Shown here in pieces: positions 34,112 to 42,990 of a stretch of 64,000 bases of DNA; position 1 is the first letter of the stretch; each line of letters begins with the position of its first letter. The notes beneath the pieces were generated by a model. That model was not told the origin of the DNA, ran no database searches, and saw only the letters and a program-made list of their open reading frames with translations. The DNA is from Diaminobutyricibacter sp049994905 (lineage in GTDB: Bacteria > Actinomycetota > Actinomycetes > Actinomycetales > Microbacteriaceae). The position numbers and the translations under genes are program-made. Where the stretch lies: assembly GCF_049994905.1 (NCBI RefSeq), contig NZ_CP188258.1:4030001-4094000 (forward strand). Reading direction: 5' to 3'.

Positions 34112-35058
34112 CCGGGCCATCCGTACTGACGCTCGGCGAGGGGCTCGGCGTCCTGCGCACGAGCGGGATCGGATCGCTTGCGCAACTGCCCGACCTCCTC
34201 GTCGGCACAGGAGGGGCGGAATCCAACGTGGCCATCGGGCTCGCGCGCCTCGGGATATCCGTCACCTGGCTCGGACGCGTCGGCGACGACGGGCTCGGCA
34301 GGCGGGTCACGCGCGAGCTCCGGGCGGAGGGCGTACAGGTCGTCGCCCCCATCGATACAACAGCACCGACCGGGCTCCTCATCAAAGAGCATCCGAGCCC
34401 CGGCCGTACCTTCGTGACCTACCATCGTGCGGGCAGTGCAGGCAGTCGGTTGCGCCCCAGCGACCTCGACCCCGTCGACATCGGCTCTTTCTCGCTGCTC
34501 CACCTGACCGGCATCACCCCCGCGCTCTCCCCGAGCGCCCGAGCGACCGTTCGCGTCGCGGTGGCCCGCGCGCAGGCCGCCGGCGTGCCCATTTCGTTCG
34601 ACGTCAACCATCGGTCGACCCTCTGGCCCGACGAAGATCCCGCGCCGCTCTACCGGGAGTTCGCTTCAGCGTCACGCCTTGTCTTCGCAGGAGCCGACGA
34701 GGCTGCGATCCTCGCGAGCGATCCGGTCACGGCCCCGCTCGGGCTCGCCGCTGAAATCGCAAAGCTGGGCCCGGAGGAGGTCGTGATCACCCTGGGTGCC
34801 GATGGCGCCGTCGCCGTATGCGGCGAGAAGGCGACCTGGCGCGATGCGCTCCCGGTCCCGGTGGTGGACACGGTCGGCGCCGGCGATGCGTTCGTCGCGG
34901 GCTACCTCGCCGAATGGCTGCTCGGGGGCGGGATCGACCAACGCCTCGACCTCGCGGTACGGACGGGCGCGGCCGCGTGCACGCACCCGGGAGACTGGGA
35001 AGGCTTCCTCTTCCGCTCGCAGCTCGACGTCGACGGAGACGATCCGGTCAGGCGGTGA
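34108..35058 (+). CDS. kdgK: PfkB family sugar kinase, probable 2-keto-3-deoxygluconate kinase
   Basis: 316 residues, GTG start. Near the N-terminus, GTGGAESNVAIGLARLG is the PfkB signature 1 (about residues 31-47). DTVGAGDAFVAGYLAEWLL (about 253-271) is signature 2 with the catalytic Asp. It phosphorylates 2-keto-3-deoxygluconate, giving the substrate of the aldolase encoded just before it. It is the last gene of the operon and converges, 23 bp away, on the alpha-ketoglutarate semialdehyde dehydrogenase gene. Confidence 0.9.
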   Translation: MTGPSVLTLGEGLGVLRTSGIGSLAQLPDLLVGTGGAESNVAIGLARLGISVTWLGRVGDDGLGRRVTRELRAEGVQVVAPIDTTAPTGLLIKEHPSPGRTFVTYHRAGSAGSRLRPSDLDPVDIGSFSLLHLTGITPALSPSARATVRVAVARAQAAGVPISFDVNHRSTLWPDEDPAPLYREFASASRLVFAGADEAAILASDPVTAPLGLAAEIAKLGPEEVVITLGADGAVAVCGEKATWRDALPVPVVDTVGAGDAFVAGYLAEWLLGGGIDQRLDLAVRTGAAACTHPGDWEGFLFRSQLDVDGDDPVRR

Positions 35059-35081
35059 GCGCCCTCCTCGCCGTTCAGGCC

Positions 35082-36581
35082 TCAGCCGATCCTGAGCCTG
35101 CCGTCCACACGACGCGGGACGCCGTCGACGTTCTCTTCGCGCAGCTCGCTGGGGAGCACTGACTCCGGTGCTCCCTGGAAGGCGATCGGCCGCAGGAACC
35201 GGCGGATCGCGCTCACGCCGACCGAGGTGTGCTGGGAGTTCGTCGACGGCCACGTTCCACCGTGGTGCTGTCCCCAGGACACCCGCACTCCCGTCGGATA
35301 GCCGTTGAAGACGATACGCCCGGCATGCGGCGCGAGCTCCCGGACCAGGGCGTCAATCGGCTCGCCGGGCTCGTGGTGGATCGTCGCAGTGAGAGAATCC
35401 GGAACAGCATCGAGCGCCGCGTAGATCTCTTCGAGGTCGTCGTACCGCGCCACCACGACGAGCGGACCGAACGCCTCCTCCGCGACCGCAGGCGAGATCG
35501 CGTCGGCGTCGATGGCGAGCACGGTAGGCGAAGCAGCGAATCCCGACGAATCGACGGCCCCGGCCACGGCGATGCTCGCAGCACCGGCCGCGATCAACCG
35601 GTCCCTGATCTCGCCGAACGACGTGACGATCCTCTCGTTGAGCAGCACCTGCGCGTTCGCCGCAGTCGTGCGTTCGACGAGTCCCGCGACAATCCTGTCC
35701 CCGTCCGCCCCGACCGGGATGAACGCGACGCCCGGCTTTGTACAGAACTGGCCGGCTCCCAGGGTGTAGGAGCCGAACAGGCCGTCCGCGATCGCGTCCG
35801 CGCGCGCAGCGGCAGCGGCGGGCGTGATGACCAGCGGATTGAGGCTGGAGAGTTCGCCGTAGAACGGGATCGGCTCCTCGCGCTGGTTGATGATGTCGAT
35901 CAGTGCCCGGCCGGCTGTCAGTGAACCGGTGAACCCGACCGCGCGGATGTGCGGGTCGGATACGAGCACGCGGCCGGCCTCCGTCCCGTACACGATTCCG
36001 ATCGTGCCGGCCGGGCCGCCGTAGCCGGCCACAGCATCCGAGATGACCTCGAAGCTGCGGGCTGACGTCTCCAGGTGGGAGCCGTGCGCCTTCAGCACCA
36101 CGGTGTTGCCTCCAGCGAGCGCCGATGCGGTGTCGCCGCCGGCCACCGAGAAGGCGAAAGGAAAGTTGCTCGACCCGAACACGGCCACCGGTCCGATCGG
36201 AACGAGCATCCGCCTGATCTCCGGCTGCGGACCGAGCTCCGTGGTCTCGGCGTGGTCGATCGTCGCCTCCACGTAGCTGCCCTCACGCAACGCGTCGGCG
36301 AAGAGCCGGAACTGGAAGGCGCTGCGACCGACTTCTCCGGCGAGCCGTGCTGCGCCCAGGCCGGTTTCGCGGTCGGCCACACCCGTGAGTTCCTCACGGT
36401 GCGACTCGAGAGCGACCGCGATCGCGTCGAGCAGGCCCGCCCTCCATGCCCGGGTGCTCCAGCGTGTCACCGCGAAGGCCTTGCTCGCAGCCGCGGCCGT
36501 GGTCGCGACGGTGACCGCATCCGTTGCTTCGATACCGGTCGGCCAGGCACGGCCGGTGCGCGGGTCTGCAGAAGTCAGCAC
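35082..36581 (-). CDS. aldehyde dehydrogenase, probable alpha-ketoglutarate semialdehyde (2,5-dioxovalerate) dehydrogenase
   Basis: 499 residues from GTG 36581 with GGAGA 7 nt before it. It has VFGSSNFPFAFSVAGGDTAS, the catalytic Glu in YGELSSLNP and Cys in AGQFCTKPG, and WGQHHGGTWP near the end. The FAFSVAGGDTAS form and the QFCTKPG cysteine loop are typical of KGSA dehydrogenases. It makes 2-oxoglutarate, the end of Weimberg-type pentonate or hexarate routes. It is the last gene of an 11-gene operon, just after the FAH-type dehydratase that should make its substrate. Confidence 0.9.
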   Translation of the reverse strand: MLTSADPRTGRAWPTGIEATDAVTVATTAAAASKAFAVTRWSTRAWRAGLLDAIAVALESHREELTGVADRETGLGAARLAGEVGRSAFQFRLFADALREGSYVEATIDHAETTELGPQPEIRRMLVPIGPVAVFGSSNFPFAFSVAGGDTASALAGGNTVVLKAHGSHLETSARSFEVISDAVAGYGGPAGTIGIVYGTEAGRVLVSDPHIRAVGFTGSLTAGRALIDIINQREEPIPFYGELSSLNPLVITPAAAAARADAIADGLFGSYTLGAGQFCTKPGVAFIPVGADGDRIVAGLVERTTAANAQVLLNERIVTSFGEIRDRLIAAGAASIAVAGAVDSSGFAASPTVLAIDADAISPAVAEEAFGPLVVVARYDDLEEIYAALDAVPDSLTATIHHEPGEPIDALVRELAPHAGRIVFNGYPTGVRVSWGQHHGGTWPSTNSQHTSVGVSAIRRFLRPIAFQGAPESVLPSELREENVDGVPRRVDGRLRIG

Positions 36582-36600
36582 AGTGAAGTCTCCGATCGGA

Positions 36601-37785
36601 TCAGTCGAGCAGGCCGCGAGCGGCGAGGTTGCGGTACAGGGCGTCGACACCGAAGGTCCACGGCTCCGCTTCGTCGGCGGACCGGACCCGGTTGACCAGG
36701 CTGCCCAGGCGCGCTTCCGAGATCCGTACGACGTCGCCGCTCTTGTGCGTGAAGCCGCGCCCCCGTTCGTCACGATCGTCGACCGGCGCGAACATCGTGC
36801 CCAGGTACAGCACGAATCCGTCGGGGTACTGGTGGTGGGCGCCGATCACCTGGCCGACGATGTCGACAGGATCGCGGCTGATCTGCGCGAGCTCGCTCGT
36901 CCCCTCGAGGTGGTAGTCGTCTTCGCCGTCGATGGTGAGACTGACGACCGACGTGCGCAGCTCGTCGAGGCCGAAACCGGAATCGAACAGTCGGATGAAG
37001 GGGCCGACCGCGGCCGAGGCATTGTTGTCCTTCGCCTTTCCGAGCAGGAGTGCACTGCGCCCCTCGATGTCGCGGAGGTTGACGTCATTGCCCAGGCACG
37101 CACCGACGATCCGGCCGTCCGAAGCTACCACCAGCACGATCTCGGGCTCCGGGTTGTTCCAGTGCGAGCCCCGGTAGACGCCGACGTCGACGGCGGTGCC
37201 CACGGTCGAGAGAACCGGCGCCTTCGTGAAGACCTCGGCGTCAGGACCGATTCCGACCTCCAGGTACTGGCTCCACCATTCGCGCTCGATGAGCATCTCT
37301 TTGAGCGCCGCCGCCTGCATCGACCCCGGGCGAAGCGTGTCCAGCGACCCCCCGATCGTGGCAGTGATCTCCGCACGGATCCCGGCGGCCAGGCCCAGGT
37401 CGCCGCGGGCGCGTTCCTCGATCACCCGCTCGAGCATCGAGAGGGGGAAGGTCACGCCGGCGGCTTTGACGACCTGGAGGTCGATCGGCGAGAGAAGCCA
37501 GGGTTTCGACGGGTCGCGCGTCTCCGGCGGGGTGTTCGCGAGAAGGCCCTCAACCGTGCCGACGACCGGGCCGGTACAGGACCGAAGAGCCCCCGCCGGG
37601 TCATCCGTCTCGGCGAGGGAACGCATCGTGGCGAACGTCGCGGTGACGTCGACGAGGCCGTCCTCCCGCACTGCGACGACGGCCGGGCCGCCCACATCGG
37701 GCAGCCAGACCCGTCCCGCAAGCGTTCCGTCGAAACCGTCGGCCGGAAGGGTCTCTGCCGCGCTCGGCGGCCAGGGGATGCTCAT
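36601..37785 (-). CDS. FAH family protein, probable 2-keto-3-deoxy-pentonate dehydratase
   Basis: 394 residues, longer than simple FAH hydrolases and equal to the AraD1/KdaD-like dehydratases. FAH ligands are in NNPEPEIVLVV (Glu-x-Glu) and GNDVNLRDIEG (Asp). It is preceded by AGGAGA. Given the next gene, it likely converts 2-keto-3-deoxy-pentonate into alpha-ketoglutarate semialdehyde. Substrate stereochemistry (L-arabonate, D-xylonate or D-arabinonate derived) is not readable. Confidence 0.82.
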   Translation of the reverse strand: MSIPWPPSAAETLPADGFDGTLAGRVWLPDVGGPAVVAVREDGLVDVTATFATMRSLAETDDPAGALRSCTGPVVGTVEGLLANTPPETRDPSKPWLLSPIDLQVVKAAGVTFPLSMLERVIEERARGDLGLAAGIRAEITATIGGSLDTLRPGSMQAAALKEMLIEREWWSQYLEVGIGPDAEVFTKAPVLSTVGTAVDVGVYRGSHWNNPEPEIVLVVASDGRIVGACLGNDVNLRDIEGRSALLLGKAKDNNASAAVGPFIRLFDSGFGLDELRTSVVSLTIDGEDDYHLEGTSELAQISRDPVDIVGQVIGAHHQYPDGFVLYLGTMFAPVDDRDERGRGFTHKSGDVVRISEARLGSLVNRVRSADEAEPWTFGVDALYRNLAARGLLD

Positions 37786-37805
37786 GGTTCTCCTCGGAGG
37801 ATCGG

Positions 37806-38591
37806 TCAGCGGCGGTGGAAGACGCCCGCGCGCTTCTCAGCGAACGCCGCGCGCCCCTCGGCGGCATCCTCGGTCGCGAAAGTCACGGCCTGCAGGTCGC
37901 GCTCGTATCGGATGGACTCAGCCTGCGTCATGTTGAAGGCAGCGCGCAGGTTGGCTTTGGCGGTCTCGGCCGCGATCGGCGGCCGCTCGGCGATCACCGC
38001 CGCGAGCTGCTGCGCACGTGCGACGAGCATCCCCGGCTCCACGAGTTCACTGACCAGACCCCAGCGCAGCGCCGTGTCGGAGTCGATGGCGTCGCCGGTG
38101 AGCAGCATGACCGCAGCGTTCGACGGGCCGATCGAATGCGCCAGGAAAGTCGACATCCCCCCGCCCCCGATCCAGCCCAGCTTGATCTCCGGTGCAGCGA
38201 AGCTCGCCGTCGTCGAAGCCAGCCGGATGTCGCAGCTCAGCGCCGTCTCGAGGCCGCCACCGAACGCGTAGCCGTTGACGGCCGCGATCACGGGCTTACG
38301 GGCCGCCCGGATCGCATCGCAATAGTCCGTGCGGTTGCGGAAATCCCACGGTGTGGCATAGGCGTCGAGCGTGCGGATGTCCGACCCCGCACTGAAGGCC
38401 CGCTCGCCTGCACCGGTGAGGACGACCGCGCGCACCTCATCCGTTTCGTCCGCCCACTCGATCACCGCGACCAGGGCGGCCGACATCTCGGAAGTCACGG
38501 CATTCAGCTTCTCCGGGCGCGCGAGGGTGATGGTCGCGACGGGGCCCGAAAGGTCGAGCTGGATGTTCCTGGTCGCAGGTGTGATCGTCAT
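37806..38591 (-). CDS. enoyl-CoA hydratase/isomerase family protein
   Basis: 261 residues. The crotonase oxyanion loops are AFSAGSDIRTLD (about residues 65-76) and NGYAFGGGLETALSCD (about 110-125). The family's usual catalytic Glu region reads PEIKLGWIGGGG. It acts on an acyl-CoA. This is unexpected in a sugar-acid operon and pairs with the CoA-transferase two genes upstream. The start overlaps the solute-binding-like gene by 4 nt. Confidence 0.9.
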   Translation of the reverse strand: MTITPATRNIQLDLSGPVATITLARPEKLNAVTSEMSAALVAVIEWADETDEVRAVVLTGAGERAFSAGSDIRTLDAYATPWDFRNRTDYCDAIRAARKPVIAAVNGYAFGGGLETALSCDIRLASTTASFAAPEIKLGWIGGGGMSTFLAHSIGPSNAAVMLLTGDAIDSDTALRWGLVSELVEPGMLVARAQQLAAVIAERPPIAAETAKANLRAAFNMTQAESIRYERDLQAVTFATEDAAEGRAAFAEKRAGVFHRR

Positions 38592-39736
38592 CCCGCCGTC
38601 CTTTCATAAGGGGCTGCCACGAGCTCGTCGAACAGCGAGTCGACCCGCTTCACTGTCGCCGTCGCGCCGGCGCAGTTCATGACGGCATCGCGGATCAACG
38701 CGGAAGCCTGCGCCTGGAACGGCACGAAACCGGGAACCCTCGGGCGCACCCACGCATCCTCGATGGTCGCCCGTGTTCGCACGTAGAAGTCGCCGGCTCC
38801 GGAGTTCACGCGCTGGTCGTCCCAGGCGCTGCGCAGGCTCGGCTGCCCGGCGTTGTCGGGAATGAAGCCGGCCTGGGTGCCCGGTGCGAGCAGGCCGGCG
38901 AGGTGGCCGATCAGGGCGGCATCCGGTTCCGACCGGGTCGTGATGGCGATTCCCGTTCCACCGATCGTCGAACCGCGCCGCCCGCCGGGAGACATCGACG
39001 GCGCGTCGCCGAATCGCAGGGCGTCCGGCCCGCTGGCGTACGTCACGTAGCCGTAGACGAGGGGGATGTACGCGATCTCCCTGCTCGCGCGCATCCGCTC
39101 GAGCAGCGCGATGGGATTCAAAGCATCCGTTCCGGCGGGTGCATACGCGGCGATCCGCGCGAGAACGTCGATGGCCTCCTCGCCGACGGCCGCAGCGACG
39201 AATCCGGCGCCAGGATCGGTGGCCGGTTCTGCCCCCAGCGCGACGCACACCGACGCGAAGGTCAGGAATGCGTGCGGGCCGGCGAGGCTGAGCGCGACCG
39301 GCGCCCGCGCCGCGAGGTCCGACACGTCCGGCCAGGTCGCGGGAAGCGACCGAATTGCTTCAGGGATGCTCGCCGAGACCTGGGTCGCGGCGTCCAGAGG
39401 AAGCGCCCACGGCCGGCCGTCGACGACATACGAGCGATAGCTCGGACCTACGCAGGCCGAGGAGAGGCCGCTCAGCAGTGCAGGATCGAACCAGTCGTCG
39501 AGAGGCCGGAGCACCTCCGCGGCCAACGCATCGCCAAGGTGAGGGTGATCGAGCACGATGACGTCGTAGCGTTCGGCGAGCTCGCGGATCGGGGTCGATT
39601 CGAAGCCTTCGAGGGGTTGCGCGTCCCACTCGATCAGCGGGTGCCCATCGTCGGCGTACGCAGCGCGTGCGGCCGCTTCAAGTGCAGAACGGCCGCGCGG
39701 GTGGTCCCAGGTCAGTCCACGGAAGGTGGCGGTCAT
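38588..39736 (-). CDS. solute-binding-protein-like, no signal peptide
   Basis: 382 residues. The start is the ATG at 39736, overlapping the CoA-transferase stop by 4 nt. The N-terminus, TATFRGLTWDHPRGRSALEA, has no signal peptide or lipobox. The body matches extracellular solute-binding folds, for example SLAGPHAFLTFASVC and IAYIPLVYGYVTYASG. I recall relatives with this FRG-TWDHPRG opening beside CaiB-type genes in proteobacteria. It may be a cytoplasmic ligand sensor or carrier rather than a transport protein. The role is unknown. Confidence 0.75.
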   Translation of the reverse strand: MTATFRGLTWDHPRGRSALEAAARAAYADDGHPLIEWDAQPLEGFESTPIRELAERYDVIVLDHPHLGDALAAEVLRPLDDWFDPALLSGLSSACVGPSYRSYVVDGRPWALPLDAATQVSASIPEAIRSLPATWPDVSDLAARAPVALSLAGPHAFLTFASVCVALGAEPATDPGAGFVAAAVGEEAIDVLARIAAYAPAGTDALNPIALLERMRASREIAYIPLVYGYVTYASGPDALRFGDAPSMSPGGRRGSTIGGTGIAITTRSEPDAALIGHLAGLLAPGTQAGFIPDNAGQPSLRSAWDDQRVNSGAGDFYVRTRATIEDAWVRPRVPGFVPFQAQASALIRDAVMNCAGATATVKRVDSLFDELVAAPYERTAG

Positions 39737-40959
39737 GTGACGACGGGTTCGACAGCGCCGGTCGTCTCTTTCGCCGCTCCGCTGGCGAGGAGCCACTGGA
39801 TACGGTCGGAGCTCAGTCCCGCCTCGGAGAGCACTTCCCGCGTGTGCTCGCCGACGAGCGGCGCACCGCGATAGAGCTGCGGCGGCGTTCTCGAGAAACG
39901 GTACGGGAACCCGGGCGTCTTGACGTGGCCCTCGGTCGGATGGTCGTACTCGATGAACGTGCCGTTGTGGACGATCTGCGGGTCGTCGACCAGCTCCTGG
40001 TATCCGAGCACCGGCCCGATCCAGATGCCGGCGGAGCCGAGCGTCTCGATCCAGTAGCCCGCGGGCTTTTCGCGCAGCTTGGCGGCCGTGCGCGCATGGA
40101 TCTCGTCGCGGCGCGTCCACCCTTCGACCTCGCTGTCCCATCTCTCGAACGCCGGTTCGCCGATGAGGCGCCCCAGGTCGTGGAGGTCGGCGAAGGCGAG
40201 CGCCACGAAGCCGTCACTCGTCGCGAAGATACCGTACGGCGCCCGGATGTAGACGTGCGCGTGAGGCTCGGAAGAACGCTCCTGGGTCTTGCGACCGACC
40301 GTGAACACACTGAGTTCCTGCATCTGCAGGGTTGTCAGGGCGTCGAGCATGTTGACGGTGACCAACTGTCCCTCGCCGGTCCGCTCGCGGTGGAGGAGCG
40401 CTGCGAGCACCCCCTCGAAAGCCGTCGAAGCGGTGACGGCATCGGCAAGATACTGGCCGGCCGGACTCGGCTCGTCGCCGTGTCGACCGGCCGAGAGCAT
40501 CGCGCCTGACATCGCCTGGATCAGGAGGTCCTGGCCGGGTCGGTCGCGATACGGACCGTCCTCTCCATACCCCGAGATGGAGACGTAGACGATGGCCGGG
40601 TTGATCGCACGCAGCGACTCGTAGTCGACACCGAGTCGTGCGGCCACCCCTGGGCGGTAGTTCTGCAGGAAGACGTCGGCGCCGCGGACAAGCTCCTGCA
40701 GCGCGGCTTTGCCGTCGGCCGATTTCAGGTCGAGCGCGACCGACCGCTTGTTGCGGTTAAGTGAGAGGAACGAGACATTGATCTCATTGCCGGCAGCGCC
40801 GCCCGCCGCGGCATGCCGCTGCCACTCGCCGGTGGTCGGTTCGACCTTGATCACATCGGCGCCGAGGTCGCCCAGGCGCTGTGCTGCGAACGGCCCCGCC
40901 ATAGCGATCGAGCAGTCGATCACGCGGTAGCCGGCGAGCACCCCCGTCTGTTCCGTCAT
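39733..40959 (-). CDS. CaiB/BaiF family CoA-transferase (class III)
   Basis: 408 residues. GYRVIDCSIAMAGPFAAQRL (about residues 10-29) opens the CoA-transferase fold, and the conserved Asp nucleophile lies in GYGEDGPYRDRPGQDLLIQA (about 145-164). It moves CoA between carboxylic acids, here perhaps onto an acid derived from the imported substrate. It is followed by the solute-binding-like and enoyl-CoA hydratase genes, forming a three-gene CoA module inside the sugar-acid operon. The open frame upstream to 41517 is a shadow of the Gfo gene. Confidence 0.9.
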   Translation of the reverse strand: MTEQTGVLAGYRVIDCSIAMAGPFAAQRLGDLGADVIKVEPTTGEWQRHAAAGGAAGNEINVSFLSLNRNKRSVALDLKSADGKAALQELVRGADVFLQNYRPGVAARLGVDYESLRAINPAIVYVSISGYGEDGPYRDRPGQDLLIQAMSGAMLSAGRHGDEPSPAGQYLADAVTASTAFEGVLAALLHRERTGEGQLVTVNMLDALTTLQMQELSVFTVGRKTQERSSEPHAHVYIRAPYGIFATSDGFVALAFADLHDLGRLIGEPAFERWDSEVEGWTRRDEIHARTAAKLREKPAGYWIETLGSAGIWIGPVLGYQELVDDPQIVHNGTFIEYDHPTEGHVKTPGFPYRFSRTPPQLYRGAPLVGEHTREVLSEAGLSSDRIQWLLASGAAKETTGAVEPVVT

Positions 40960-42026
40960 AAGGCCCCTTTCCGGTCGTGCACCGATGTTTCCGCTCCCCC
41001 GGCCACGGAGGACCGGATCATCGCGTCGATCAGTTCGACCGAGCGTGCCGCAACGCCCGCGTCGGAGTTGTTCTCGGTGCTCGCCCCCACGATCAGGTCG
41101 ATGAAGCGGTTCGGCGGCACGATGCACTCGTAAGCGCCGGCCCCCGCCTCGATGTCGAGGTCCCACTTCTTTCCGTCGTAGCGGTGCAGCGACACCCGCT
41201 CGCGCTCCGTGTCGACCAGGAGCATCCCCTCCGTGCCGAACACGCGCAGGTCGACCTGATACGGGTCGCCATCCGGAACCGTCGCAGCCCCCGAGAGCGC
41301 CCCGATCGCTCCCCCGTCGAACGAGATCACGGCCGCGTCGAACAGGTCGACCCGCGCGCCGCCTGTGGAGACTTTCGCCATGACGGATACGCTGCGCAGC
41401 CCGGTCAGCCAGAAGAGCAGTGCCGACGAGTGCGTCACCTGTCCGTGGGCGTAGCCGCCGCCGTGCTCGGGAGACTGCCACGTCGACGGTGCAGGCCCGC
41501 TGGTCTTCGAATCCCACAAGCTGCGGATGTCGTCGGTGTCGCCGGCGAAGAGTCCACGTGTCGGCGATGCCATGTGGCAGAGCACGTGCTGGATCTCGCC
41601 CAGGTACCCCGCTGCAACGAGACGCCGGGCCTCGACGGTGAACGGCTTGTAGTTCCAGCCGTATGGCGCGAGGAAGTGGACCCCGGCCGCTTCCACCCGC
41701 TCGGCGAGGTCCCAGCCCTCCGCGGCAACCAGCGTGACCGGCTTCTCGACGAGGACGTGCAGTCCGCGATCGATCGCTGCGACGGCCTGCCCGTAGTGCA
41801 GATCGTGCGGGGTCGCGATCACCATCGCGTCGAGATCTGCGGCGAGGAGCTCATCGTAGTCCGGGGTGGCGAATCCGAACCCGAACTGGTCACGCACCGA
41901 CGCGAGCTCCGGGCCGATACCGCACACCCCGACGAGTTCGACGTCGTCACGCGCAGCGAAGATCGGAAAATGGTTGCTCGTGGCCCACCAGCCCGCGCCG
42001 ACCGCGCCCACCCGCACCCGGCTCAT
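40956..42026 (-). CDS. Gfo/Idh/MocA family oxidoreductase
   Basis: 356 residues. Rossmann motif RVRVGAVGAGWWATSNH at the start, and HVLVEKPVTLVA (about residues 91-102) is the family EKP motif. Expected to oxidise a sugar or sugar acid with NAD(P). It overlaps the CoA-transferase start by 4 nt and the metallo-hydrolase stop by 4 nt. With the hydrolase next to it, one can infer a sugar dehydrogenase and lactonase pair. Confidence 0.88.
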   Translation of the reverse strand: MSRVRVGAVGAGWWATSNHFPIFAARDDVELVGVCGIGPELASVRDQFGFGFATPDYDELLAADLDAMVIATPHDLHYGQAVAAIDRGLHVLVEKPVTLVAAEGWDLAERVEAAGVHFLAPYGWNYKPFTVEARRLVAAGYLGEIQHVLCHMASPTRGLFAGDTDDIRSLWDSKTSGPAPSTWQSPEHGGGYAHGQVTHSSALLFWLTGLRSVSVMAKVSTGGARVDLFDAAVISFDGGAIGALSGAATVPDGDPYQVDLRVFGTEGMLLVDTERERVSLHRYDGKKWDLDIEAGAGAYECIVPPNRFIDLIVGASTENNSDAGVAARSVELIDAMIRSSVAGGAETSVHDRKGAL

Positions 42027-42988
42027 CGCGCCTCCTCGCTCGACCAGTGACGGATACCGTCGATCATGACCGGCCGGACTGTGCCTTCACGCGCCATCCG
42101 TTCGAGAGCGCCTGTGACCGGGAAGATGGAGTAGTCGAGTGCGGCAGGTGCCCACGGCCCGAGCCGCGAACCAGCTCCGCGGATCAGCTCGAGTGTCGTG
42201 GCCGGGCTGCCGAACGCAGACAGCTGTGCGGTGATGGCCTCGTCGACCAGATCGGTGTATGCCTCGCTGTCCGCAAGGAAGTCCTCGACGGATTCGTCCG
42301 AATAGACCGGGTAGTGCGCCGTCAGTAAGAGGGTCGCTCCGAGCGAGCGGAACATCCGGATGCTCGCGAGATACGGATCGACGTCGCGGTAGGTCGGCGG
42401 GAAGGCGGGTCGCCCGTCCGCGAACGGGACCGTCGTTCCCAGTGTCGCGTCGCCGATGACGAGCGTCGCGTTGTCCGGGTCGTGCACGGCGATGTGCCCG
42501 GGGCTGTGACCGGGCACATGAAGCACCTGGACACGCCGGTCGCCGAGATCGATCCACTCGCCGCCGGTGACGACGCGGTCGACAGGCACGAGATCGGCCA
42601 CCGAACGAAGGTATGCGGTCGTCTCGGGTGGATCATCGAAGCCGTCCACCGCACGGAACTCGCCGTAGCGGCCGTCGATGAGCGCCTGAACGTCCTCAGT
42701 AAAATCGCGGTCGAGCGCGTGCACGAGCAACTCGATGCCGGGGATCGCCGCCTTGAGCGCCCCGTTGCCGCCGGTGTGGTCGTAGTCGCAGTGCGTGTTG
42801 ATCGCCCAGCGCACGGACCCGCGGTCGATGCCGTTTGCGTCGAGGTACGGCAGGAACGTCTCCGTTATCGAGTCGCGGATACCGGTGTCGACCAGCAGCG
42901 CACCCGCGGAGCCGACCAGGAGGTGCAAAGCGACGAACCGGTCACCGAGTGGGGCGACGATGCGGTGCACCCCGTGGCGTAGCTCCAT
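42023..42988 (-). CDS. MBL-fold metallo-hydrolase
   Basis: 321 residues. The first metal motif is NTHCDYDHTGGN (about residues 63-74), so the usual H-x-H-x-D-H reads H-x-D-x-D-H. Further ligands are in VPGHSPGHIAVHD and IGDATLG and a late His in TAHYPVY. It is a beta-lactamase-fold hydrolase and, in this operon, a lactonase acting on a sugar lactone or a thioesterase are both possible. Start ATG 42988, with the enolase-superfamily stop 2 nt before. The open frame beyond it is a shadow. Confidence 0.85.
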   Translation of the reverse strand: MELRHGVHRIVAPLGDRFVALHLLVGSAGALLVDTGIRDSITETFLPYLDANGIDRGSVRWAINTHCDYDHTGGNGALKAAIPGIELLVHALDRDFTEDVQALIDGRYGEFRAVDGFDDPPETTAYLRSVADLVPVDRVVTGGEWIDLGDRRVQVLHVPGHSPGHIAVHDPDNATLVIGDATLGTTVPFADGRPAFPPTYRDVDPYLASIRMFRSLGATLLLTAHYPVYSDESVEDFLADSEAYTDLVDEAITAQLSAFGSPATTLELIRGAGSRLGPWAPAALDYSIFPVTGALERMAREGTVRPVMIDGIRHWSSEEAR

Positions 42989-42990
42989 GC

